Below are positions 5,913-10,860 of a stretch of 10,860 nucleotides of DNA, one piece after another (position 1 is the stretch's first letter; each line of letters starts with the position of its first letter). Made by a program: the position numbers and the translations under genes. Under the pieces are notes generated by a model. That model saw nothing but the letters and a program-made list of their open reading frames with translations. It searched no databases and was not told the DNA's origin. Origin of the DNA: DATARH01 sp035570495 (GTDB taxonomy: Bacteria > Pseudomonadota > Alphaproteobacteria > ATCC43930 > CGMCC-115725); NCBI GenBank assembly GCA_035570495.1, contig DATMLO010000061.1, positions 1 to 10,860 on the forward strand. Direction: 5' to 3'.

Positions 5913-6645
5913 GGCTGTCGCAACGGTGCCGCCGCCGCCGCTGCTGGCGCTGAACGGCGTCTCGGCCGGCTATGGCTCCTTCCAGGCATTGTTCGCGGTG
6001 TCGTTGTCGGTCGGGGGCGGCGAGGCGGTCGCGGTCATCGGGCCGAACGGTGCCGGCAAGACGACCTTGATGCGGGTCATCTCCGGGCTGCTGCCGGCAG
6101 AGGGCGGCGAGGTCGCGTTCGACGGCCGGCTGTTGACCGGGCTCCCGGCGCACCGGATCGTCGCCGCCGGCATCGCCCATGTGCCGGAGAGCCGCCGCCT
6201 CTTTCCGCGGCTGACGGTCGAGGAAAACCTGCGCATGGGCGCTTTTGTCGGTTCGGCGCGGCCGCACTTCCGCGAGCGCTTGGGCTGGGTGTACGCGCTC
6301 TTCCCGCGGCTCGCCGAGCGTCGGCGCCAGTTCGCCGGGACGATGTCGGGCGGCGAGCAGCAGATGTGCGCGATTGGCCGGGCCTTGATGTCGAAGCCGA
6401 AACTGCTGCTGATGGACGAGCCCTCGGCGGGCCTCGCGCCGTTGGCGGTCGAGCAGGTGTTCGACCTCGTCCGCCGTATCCGCGGCGAGGGATTCACGGT
6501 GTTGATCGTCGAGCAGAACGTGGCGCAGGTGCTCGATCTCGTCGATCGCGCCTACCTGATCGAAGCCGGCCACATCCGCCTCTCCGGCAGCGCCGCCGAA
6601 CTGCGTCGCAACGACGCGATCCGCCGCGCCTACATGGGATTATAG
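5893..6645 (+). CDS. livF: Branched-chain amino acid type ABC transporter ATPase, LivF subtype
   Basis: The product is up to 250 residues and is the second cytoplasmic ATPase of the importer. All core motifs are intact: Walker A GPNGAGKTT (50-58), the IAHVPESRRLFPRLTVEENL stretch typical of LivF, signature MSGGEQQMCAIGRAL (from 151), Walker B LLLMDEPSAGL (171-181) and VEQN (206-209), where LivF proteins normally carry Gln in place of the switch histidine. There are three candidate starts in the repeat, ATG 5893, 5899 and 5905, giving 250, 248 or 246 residues. None has a clear ribosome-binding site, so re-initiation by ribosomes ending livG at 5912 is likely, and 5905 is nearest. The N-terminal segment MAMAMAEAVATVPPPP precedes the usual LLALNGVSAGYG start and is probably disordered. 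The canonical signature here contrasts with the degenerate one in LivG. The TAG stop at 6643-6645 is followed by a 308-base gap before livH. Confidence 0.92.
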   Translation: MAMAMAEAVATVPPPPLLALNGVSAGYGSFQALFAVSLSVGGGEAVAVIGPNGAGKTTLMRVISGLLPAEGGEVAFDGRLLTGLPAHRIVAAGIAHVPESRRLFPRLTVEENLRMGAFVGSARPHFRERLGWVYALFPRLAERRRQFAGTMSGGEQQMCAIGRALMSKPKLLLMDEPSAGLAPLAVEQVFDLVRRIRGEGFTVLIVEQNVAQVLDLVDRAYLIEAGHIRLSGSAAELRRNDAIRRAYMGL

Positions 6646-6693
6646 ACGATTGACATGGCTTATCAGCAAACGGAGGTTGTAAAACAGTACATC

Positions 6694-6783
6694 TTGTCGT
6701 GGCCGGGCTTGTCCCTGCCGTCCACGCCTTCGAGCGCCCGAAACAAAGACGTGGATGCGCGAATCAAGTCCGCGCGTGACGAC
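6694..6783. repeat. REP-like pair of inverted palindromic repeat units
   Basis: Unit 1 (6694-6726, core GGCCGGGCTTGTCCCTGCC followed by GTCCACG) and unit 2 (6750-6783, CGTGGAT then a core of GCGCGAATCAAGTCCGCGC) face each other across 23 bases. The reverse complement of unit 2 matches unit 1 at about 20 of 33 positions; both share CGG-x-CTTG in the middle and TCCACG at one end. Unit 2 alone can form a GCGCG/CGCGC hairpin. Minus-strand shadow translation gives GVDGRDKPGHD, a phrase often seen in over-called alphaproteobacterial proteins, which fits a dispersed element of that class. It is non-coding, between livF and livH. Confidence 0.6.
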
Positions 6784-6953
6784 CTAAAGCTATCAAGGGA
6801 AGAGCTTGAGCCCCCTCTGTTGACCTCCGAATGTTCCCCGGATGACCTTTGCGCGAAAGCGGTACCCAGTGACCATCGCAAAAGGCGGAGCTTCCTGAAC
6901 CGATCAGCGATGACTGCGGCGGCCCATACTGACTGAGGTTGAAGGCAAATAGC
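6784..6953 (+). other. Rest of the livF-livH gap, no gene recognised
   Basis: This 170-base stretch holds no recognisable gene. A 93-codon frame crosses the whole gap (6655-6936) but matches no family and runs through the repeat pair. A TTGACC (6820-6825) could be a -35 element, but nothing like a -10 follows at a good distance (TGACCT at 6843-6848 is poor). A weak inverted repeat (CCTTTGCG at 6846-6853 against CGCAAAAGG at 6877-6885) is present without a T-run. Whether livHM has its own promoter here is unresolved. Confidence 0.4.
6941..6945 (+). promoter_or_regulatory. Ribosome-binding site deciding the GTG start of livH
   Basis: GAAGG ends eight bases before GTG 6954, a normal spacing. 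The alternative start TTG 6939 has only GAGG one base away, too close to work, so GTG 6954 is preferred. Confidence 0.5.
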
Positions 6954-7808
6954 GTGGACATCTTTCTTCTCGACGCGGCCGTCGACGGGGTTTTGCTCGG
7001 CGGGGTGCTGGCGCTGCTGGCGCTCGGCCTCAACCTGATTTTTGGCGTCATCGACGTCGTGTGGATCGCCTATGCCGAGCTCGTCATGTGCGGCATGTAC
7101 GCGATCTATTGGCTCTTCACGTTTTTTCACTGGCCGCTTTTACTCGCCTGCGTCGTTGCGATCCTCGGCGTGGCGCTGCTCGGCGTGCTGGTGCATTTGT
7201 TGATCATCGAGCCGGTGCTGGGCTCGCCGCCGATCAACCAGCTGTTGGCGACGGGCGGATTGCTGTTCTTTCTGCAGAGTCTCGCGACCCTCTTGTTTGG
7301 CACCGATTTCCGCAACCTCGGGCTGCGCCTGCCGTTGCTCGAATGGGGCGATTTCTCGGTCAGCTTTGCACGGTTGCTGGCGTTTGCCGCCGCCCTCGTC
7401 GGCGCCGGAGCGCTGTATCTCTTCCTGACCCGCAGCTTTCTCGGCACCGCGATCCGCGCCATCGCCCAGGACCGCGAGATCATGGGGCTGATGGGGGTCA
7501 GCCAGCGCCGGATTTATTTGACGACGTCGGCCATCGGCGGCGGGCTCGCCGGCTTTGCCTCCTGCCTTTTGGTGTTGCAATACGACGTGCATCCGTTTAT
7601 CGGCAACTCGTTTGGCCCGATTACCTTTATGATCTGCGTCCTCGGTGGGCTCGGCAACATGATCGGCGGCTTTATCGCCGCCTTTGTCATGAGCCAGATC
7701 ATTTCGATCGGCGGCTACTACTTCTCGATCGAGTTCTCCTACGTGCTCGCCTTCCTACTGTTTATCGTTATGATTTTTGTCCGGCCGCAGGGGATCCTCG
7801 GCCGATGA
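6954..7808 (+). CDS. livH: Branched-chain amino acid type ABC transporter permease, LivH subtype
   Basis: The 284-residue integral inner-membrane protein forms half of the importer's channel. Hydrophobic segments lie at about 12-37, 39-58, 61-86, 94-115, 138-159, 190-209, 220-250 and 262-276, consistent with the roughly eight helices of LivH. Family marks are the opening DGVLLGGVLALLALGLNLIFGVIDVVWIAYAEL, the cytoplasmic coupling loop FLGTAIRAIAQDREIMGLMGV (162-182), the GGLGNMIGGFIAAF segment (231-244), and the ending IFVRPQGILGR. A TTG five codons upstream (6939) is possible, but GTG 6954 has the better-spaced ribosome-binding site. The TGA overlaps the livM start as ATGA (7805-7808), so the two permeases are translationally coupled. 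The length is normal for LivH. It is separated from livF by 308 bases with a repeat element, unusual inside such an operon. Confidence 0.92.
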   Translation: MDIFLLDAAVDGVLLGGVLALLALGLNLIFGVIDVVWIAYAELVMCGMYAIYWLFTFFHWPLLLACVVAILGVALLGVLVHLLIIEPVLGSPPINQLLATGGLLFFLQSLATLLFGTDFRNLGLRLPLLEWGDFSVSFARLLAFAAALVGAGALYLFLTRSFLGTAIRAIAQDREIMGLMGVSQRRIYLTTSAIGGGLAGFASCLLVLQYDVHPFIGNSFGPITFMICVLGGLGNMIGGFIAAFVMSQIISIGGYYFSIEFSYVLAFLLFIVMIFVRPQGILGR

Positions 7809-8800
7809 CCTTGGCGCGGCTGACCGGGGTGGCGGCGCTGGCCCTGTTGGCGCTGCTGCCGTTCGCCGCCTCGGATTACATGCTCCATATCGCGATCCAG
7901 ATCCTGATCTGGGGCTTCATCTATACCGCGTGGTCGATGATGGGCCGCTTCGGCTTGACGTCGTTTGGTCACGGCGCGTTTCTCGGTGTCGGCGCCTACG
8001 TTCCCGCGTTGCTGTGGAATTTTTGTGGGCTCACACCTTGGCTCGGCATTCCGGCGGGCGCGGCGCTCGCGGTCGCGCTCGCACTCGTGATCGGCTATCC
8101 GTCGTTTCGCCTGCGCGTCGTCGGCCATTATTTTGCGTTGGTGACCCTGGCGTTGAGCCAGGTTGTGCTCCTGAGCCTCGTGGCGGCGCGCGACCTGACC
8201 GGCGGCTCGCTCGGCATGACGCTGAAGACGGTCGGCCATTCCTGGTATGCGCTGCAATTTGCGCAAAAGAGCTATTTCTACGAGATCGCGTTTGTCGTCT
8301 GGCTCGGCGGCCTCGCGGTCTGGCGCTGGATCGACCGTGGCATCGCCCGCACCGCGCTCGACGCGATTTCCGAGGACGAAACCGCGGCCGCGGCGAGCGG
8401 CATCGACGTGACGCGTGAAAAATTGCGGGTGACCGTCGTCAGCGCCGGGCTGACCGCACTGGGCGGCAGCCTGTTGACCCAGTATATCCAATACGTCAAT
8501 CCGGAGACGGTGTCGGGTGTGGCGGTGTCGCTGCAGATCGTCTTTGCCGCGATCGCCGGCGGCATGCATGTGCTGCTGGGGCCGACCGTCGGGGCGTTGT
8601 TTACGATCGTGCTGAACGAGGCTCTGCGGATTGTCTTTGGCATTCACTTTATCGGCGCGGCCAACACGATCTACGGCATCCTGCTGATCCTGTTCATCAT
8701 CTTTATGCCGCGCGGGATCGTCGGCTTGGCCGAGGAGGTGTTTGCCCGGACCGTGCGACGGCCGCGCGCCGCTCTCGACGCGCCGGCGACGCGCGTCTGA
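7805..8800 (+). CDS. livM: Branched-chain amino acid type ABC transporter permease, LivM subtype
   Basis: The 331-residue integral membrane protein is the second half of the channel. It starts with a hydrophobic segment (ALALLALLPFAA) and shows the LivM hallmarks MGRFGLTSFGHGAFLGVGAY (46-65), GYPSFRLRVVGHYFALVTLALSQV (97-120), the coupling loop ARTALDAISEDETAAAASGIDVTREKLRV (181-209), GGMHVLLGPTVGA, and the C-terminal IYGILLILFIIFMPRGIVGL. About eight to ten membrane segments are visible. ATG 7805 overlaps the livH stop by four bases, which decides the start. The tail after IVGL (ARTVRRPRAALDAPATRV) is basic and cytoplasmic. The stop is followed by 84 bases before the aminotransferase, which may be cotranscribed. 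Nothing is broken or truncated. Confidence 0.92.
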   Translation: MTLARLTGVAALALLALLPFAASDYMLHIAIQILIWGFIYTAWSMMGRFGLTSFGHGAFLGVGAYVPALLWNFCGLTPWLGIPAGAALAVALALVIGYPSFRLRVVGHYFALVTLALSQVVLLSLVAARDLTGGSLGMTLKTVGHSWYALQFAQKSYFYEIAFVVWLGGLAVWRWIDRGIARTALDAISEDETAAAASGIDVTREKLRVTVVSAGLTALGGSLLTQYIQYVNPETVSGVAVSLQIVFAAIAGGMHVLLGPTVGALFTIVLNEALRIVFGIHFIGAANTIYGILLILFIIFMPRGIVGLAEEVFARTVRRPRAALDAPATRV

Positions 8801-8843
8801 CAAAAGGGCGTTAAGTGTGTTCCGCATCGTCATTTTGCGGGTT

Positions 8844-8865
8844 CGCGGCTAGTCTGGGCCGCGAG
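8844..8865 (+). promoter_or_regulatory. Stem-loop just upstream of the aminotransferase ribosome-binding site
   Basis: TCGCGGC (8844-8850) and GCCGCGA (8859-8865) are exact reverse complements separated by eight bases, giving a 7-pair GC-rich hairpin. It lies in the 84-base livM-aminotransferase gap and ends a few bases before the GGAGGG ribosome-binding site. It has no T-run, so it is not a standard terminator; an RNA-stability or translational role is only a possibility. Confidence 0.4.
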
Positions 8866-8884
8866 CATTTCGGAGGGAACGCGT

Positions 8885-10093
8885 ATGTTGATGATGGCGG
8901 CGCGCATGGGCGTGCTCGGGACCGAGACCGCGTTCGAGGTGCTGGCGCGCGCCAACGCGCTTGCCGCGCAAGGCCGCTCGATCGTCAACCTCGGCATCGG
9001 CCAGCCCGATTTTCCGACCCCCGAGCACATCGTCGAAGCCGGCCGCAAGGCGCTCGCCGACGGCCATCACGGCTACACCGCGGCGAACGGCATCCCGCAG
9101 CTGCGCGAAGCGGTCGCGGCCGACCTCTATCGCCGCCACCACGTCGAGGTCTCGCCGGCGCAGGTGCTGGTGGTTCCGGGCGGCAAGGTCACGATGTTTT
9201 TCGCGATTCTGATGTTCGGCGAGCCTGGGGCCGAGATCCTCTACCCCAACCCCGGGTTCCCGATCTACGAGAGCGTCATCCGATTTTCCGGTGCCGTGCC
9301 GGTGCCGATCCCGCTCTACGAAAGCGCCGGGTTTTCGTTCAGCGCCGCCGAGGTGCTCGACAAGATCACCTCGCGCACCCGGCTGATCATCGTCAACAGC
9401 CCGGCCAACCCGACGGGCGGCGTCGTCCCGCGCGCCGAATTCGACCGGCTCGTCGCCGGCCTCGAACGCCATCCGCACGTCGCGATCTTGAGCGACGAAA
9501 TCTATGGCGAGATCCTTTACGACGGCGCCGAGCACGTCAGCCTGCTCGGCTACCCGTCGATCCGCGACCGGCTGATCCTGCTCGACGGGTGGAGCAAGAC
9601 CTACGCGATGACCGGCTGGCGGATGGGCTACGGCGTGTGGCCGGAGCATCTCTTTTCCGCGGCCGAGCGGCTGGCGATCAACTGCCATTCCTGCGTCAAC
9701 GCGGCAGCGCAATTCGCCGGGGTCGCGGCGTTGACCGGCCCGCGCCAGCCGGTGCAGCAGATGGTCGCCGCCTTTGCCGAGCGCCGGAGGTTTGTCGTCG
9801 AGGAGCTGAACCGGCTGCCGGGCGTGCGTTGCGTCGAGCCCGGCGGTGCGTTCTATGCGTTCCCAAACGTCAGTGGGACCGGTCTCGATGCGCGCACCTT
9901 GCAGAACCGGCTCCTCGAGGAGGCCGGTGTCGCGACGATTTCTGGAACCAGCTTTGGCGAATTCGGCGAAGGCTATTTGCGGTTCTCCTATGCCAACAGC
10001 CGCGCCGCGATCGCCGAGGCGATGGCACGGATCGGCGTGCTGCTCGGCGGCCTGCGGGCGGCGAAAGCTGGTGCGGGGATTACGATTGATTAA
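8885..10093 (+). CDS. Fold-type I (class I/II) PLP-dependent aminotransferase
   Basis: The 402-residue cytoplasmic enzyme belongs to the aspartate aminotransferase superfamily and transfers an amino group between an amino acid and a 2-oxo acid using PLP. Residues seen: substrate-side LGIGQPDFPTPEHI (36-49); NSPANPTGG (171-179) with the PLP-ring-contacting Asn175; SDEIYGE (203-209) with D204 for the pyridine nitrogen and Y207 for the ring hydroxyl; SKTYAMTGWRMGYG (237-250) with Schiff-base Lys238 and phosphate-binding Arg246; and Arg366 in LRFSYANS for the substrate carboxylate. The length is normal. ATG 8885 follows a GGAGGG ribosome-binding site; ATG 8894, three codons in, is a weaker choice. 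Substrate specificity (Asp, Ala, aromatic or branched-chain) cannot be told. Its place directly after the amino acid importer and before glnB suggests processing of an imported amino compound. The C-terminal ten residues are Ala/Gly-rich and probably flexible. Confidence 0.92.
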   Translation: MLMMAARMGVLGTETAFEVLARANALAAQGRSIVNLGIGQPDFPTPEHIVEAGRKALADGHHGYTAANGIPQLREAVAADLYRRHHVEVSPAQVLVVPGGKVTMFFAILMFGEPGAEILYPNPGFPIYESVIRFSGAVPVPIPLYESAGFSFSAAEVLDKITSRTRLIIVNSPANPTGGVVPRAEFDRLVAGLERHPHVAILSDEIYGEILYDGAEHVSLLGYPSIRDRLILLDGWSKTYAMTGWRMGYGVWPEHLFSAAERLAINCHSCVNAAAQFAGVAALTGPRQPVQQMVAAFAERRRFVVEELNRLPGVRCVEPGGAFYAFPNVSGTGLDARTLQNRLLEEAGVATISGTSFGEFGEGYLRFSYANSRAAIAEAMARIGVLLGGLRAAKAGAGITID

Positions 10094-10127
10094 AATTGCG
10101 GCAGTATATGCTTGGTTGACCGGCAGT

Positions 10128-10172
10128 CCTCGGCCAGCGGCCTGCGCGTCGAACGGTGCGATGTCGCCGAGG
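10128..10172. terminator. Inverted repeat after the aminotransferase, possible terminator
   Basis: CCTCGGC (10128-10134) and GCCGAGG (10166-10172) are exact complements around a 31-base GC-rich loop. It lies between the aminotransferase stop and the sigma-54 promoter of glnB. There is no T-run, so the terminator reading is weak. Confidence 0.25.
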
Positions 10173-10177
10173 CTGGT

Positions 10178-10193
10178 TGGCATGAGTTATGCT
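10178..10193 (+). promoter_or_regulatory. Sigma-54 (RpoN) promoter of glnB
   Basis: TGGCATGAGTTATGCT matches the RpoN consensus TGGCACG-N4-TTGCW at all but two defined positions. The invariant GG (10179-10180) and GC (10191-10192) are separated by exactly ten bases as required. Transcription would begin near 10204, about 37 bases before the glnB ATG. Nitrogen-limitation control through NtrC is the known arrangement for glnBA in relatives such as Azospirillum; here I could find only half-site-like matches (GGTGCG at 10155-10160), not a full NtrC palindrome. Confidence 0.8.
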
Positions 10194-10240
10194 GCGAGGC
10201 AAGCGGCTGGGTCCGCTCGGCTGGGAGAGATTACGAGTCG

Positions 10241-10579
10241 ATGAAAAAAATCGAAGCGATCATCAAGCCCTTCAAGCTCGACGAGGTGAAGGAAGCGCTT
10301 CACGAAGTCGGCATCAAGGGCATCACCGTCACCGAGGCCAAAGGTTTCGGCCGCCAGAAAGGCCACACCGAATTGTATCGCGGCGCCGAATACGTGGTCG
10401 ATTTCCTGCCCAAGGTGAAAATCGAGGTCGTCATGGAAGACGCGCTCGTCGAGCGGGCGGTCGAGGCGATCCAGCAGGCGGCTCACACCGGGCGGATCGG
10501 CGACGGCAAGATTTTTGTGACAAATGTCGACGAGGCGATCCGCATCCGCACCGGCGAACGCGGGCCGGACGCGATATGA
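10241..10579 (+). CDS. glnB: Nitrogen regulatory protein PII
   Basis: The 112-residue product is a full-length PII signal protein. PII trimers sense 2-oxoglutarate, ATP/ADP and, through uridylylation, glutamine, and they control the glutamine synthetase adenylyltransferase and the NtrB kinase. The start MKKIEAIIKPFKLDEVKEAL is nearly invariant in the family. The T-loop is intact with Tyr51 (RGAEYVVDF), the GlnD uridylylation site. The B-loop TGRIGDGKIFV (83-93) and the C-terminal AIRIRTGERGPDAI also match the family. It lies upstream of glnA, which marks it as glnB and not glnK (glnK normally pairs with amtB). The ATG is preceded by GGGAGAG about eleven bases upstream, a rather long spacing, but the family N-terminus leaves no doubt about the start. 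Expression is probably driven by the sigma-54 promoter at 10178-10193. Confidence 0.97.
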   Translation: MKKIEAIIKPFKLDEVKEALHEVGIKGITVTEAKGFGRQKGHTELYRGAEYVVDFLPKVKIEVVMEDALVERAVEAIQQAAHTGRIGDGKIFVTNVDEAIRIRTGERGPDAI

Positions 10580-10730
10580 GGATGGGCCTCGACCCGCGGC
10601 CGAGGCTGCCGCTCGGCGACCTGCCCAAAACCGGGCTGCGGCGGCGGCCGATGCGAGGCGATGGTCGGCGGCCGTCGATGGCACGGGCGCTGGCGAGTTC
10701 AACCCCTTAACCCCAGAACGGAAGCGTGCG

Positions 10731-10860
10731 ATGTCGGAGAGCGGCAAGGTAATGGCGCTGATCAAGGAGCACGAGGTCAAGTATGTCGACTTTCGGTTTA
10801 CCGACCCGCGCGGCAAGTGGCAGCATCTGGCACACCACGTGCGCACGATCAGCGAGAATT
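10731..10860 (+). CDS. glnA: Glutamine synthetase type I, 5' end only
   Basis: The first 43 codons are in the window and the frame is open to the right edge. The sequence MSESGKVMALIKEHEVKYVDFRFTDPRGKWQHL is the characteristic N-terminus of bacterial type I glutamine synthetase (about 470 residues, dodecamer, ATP-dependent amidation of glutamate with ammonia); the VDFRFTDPRGKWQH segment is strongly conserved. The catalytic residues and the adenylylated tyrosine lie outside the window. The ATG at 10731 has GGAAG six bases upstream. It follows glnB by 151 bases on the same strand, the standard alphaproteobacterial glnBA arrangement. The GC-rich gap contains a small hairpin (GCCGAG at 10599-10604 with CTCGGC at 10612-10617), which might modulate glnB-to-glnA readthrough, but this is not shown. 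Confidence 0.93.
   Translation, partial: MSESGKVMALIKEHEVKYVDFRFTDPRGKWQHLAHHVRTISEN

Noticed and set aside
6655..6936. A 93-codon frame in the livF-livH gap
   Set aside because: It runs straight through the repeat pair, has no family resemblance or good ribosome-binding site, and its composition is unlike the neighbouring genes.
6663..7130. A 155-codon minus-strand frame covering the same gap and the start of livH
   Set aside because: It overlaps livH antisense and includes the GVDGRDKPGHD shadow of the repeat; a typical over-called frame.
10086..10110. TTGATT and TATATG upstream of glnB as a sigma-70 promoter
   Set aside because: The spacer is only 13 bases, too short for a working sigma-70 promoter.
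8849..10183. A 444-codon minus-strand frame opposite the aminotransferase
   Set aside because: It is antisense to a gene with all PLP-enzyme motifs, and it would also cover the sigma-54 promoter region.
10576..10710. A 44-codon frame overlapping the glnB stop as ATGA and ending before glnA
   Set aside because: It is Arg/Pro-rich with no recognisable features, and high-GC intergenic DNA often stays open for this length. It might be a leader, but nothing supports that.

Overview
The window looks like ordinary chromosome from a GC-rich alphaproteobacterium, probably of the Rhodospirillales or Hyphomicrobiales type. The reasons are the strong G/C bias at third codon positions, a glnB-glnA pair behind a sigma-54 promoter, Liv-type ABC genes of alphaproteobacterial style, and a dispersed palindromic repeat whose shadow translation (..DGRDKPGHD..) is familiar from that class. 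The exact genus cannot be read from the sequence.

Layout. (1) 1-1503, minus strand: a thioredoxin-like DUF899 gene followed by the start of a class-C beta-lactamase-family serine hydrolase; the two overlap by 11 bases and the hydrolase runs off the left edge. (2) 1560-2682, plus strand: a MarR-type regulator, divergent from the DUF899 gene across a 56-base gap that holds a strong palindrome, then a VOC (glyoxalase/extradiol dioxygenase superfamily) gene. (3) 2740-3573, minus strand: an exported protein with two ABM-like ferredoxin-fold domains, convergent with the VOC gene. (4) 3851-8800, plus strand: a complete branched-chain amino acid type (HAAT/Liv) ABC importer in the order binding protein, LivG, LivF, LivH, LivM. 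A 308-base gap between livF and livH carries a REP-like inverted repeat pair. (5) 8885-10093, plus strand: a fold-type I PLP aminotransferase. (6) 10241-10860, plus strand: glnB (PII) and the first 43 codons of glnA, behind a well-matched sigma-54 promoter.

How it fits together. The right two thirds is nitrogen-themed: an amino acid (or related solute) importer, an aminotransferase able to move the amino group, and the PII/glutamine synthetase module that senses and assimilates nitrogen. The left third looks like a small MarR-controlled cluster of redox or detoxification genes. I see no phage, plasmid, transposase, CRISPR, tRNA or rRNA, and no defence system. I found no convincing novel system. 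The most interesting items are small-scale: a hexanucleotide repeat that simultaneously encodes the LivG tail and the alternative LivF starts, a LivG with a non-consensus ABC signature, the MarR operator-like palindrome, a possible lost stop codon in the MarR gene, and the repeat pair inside the transporter operon.
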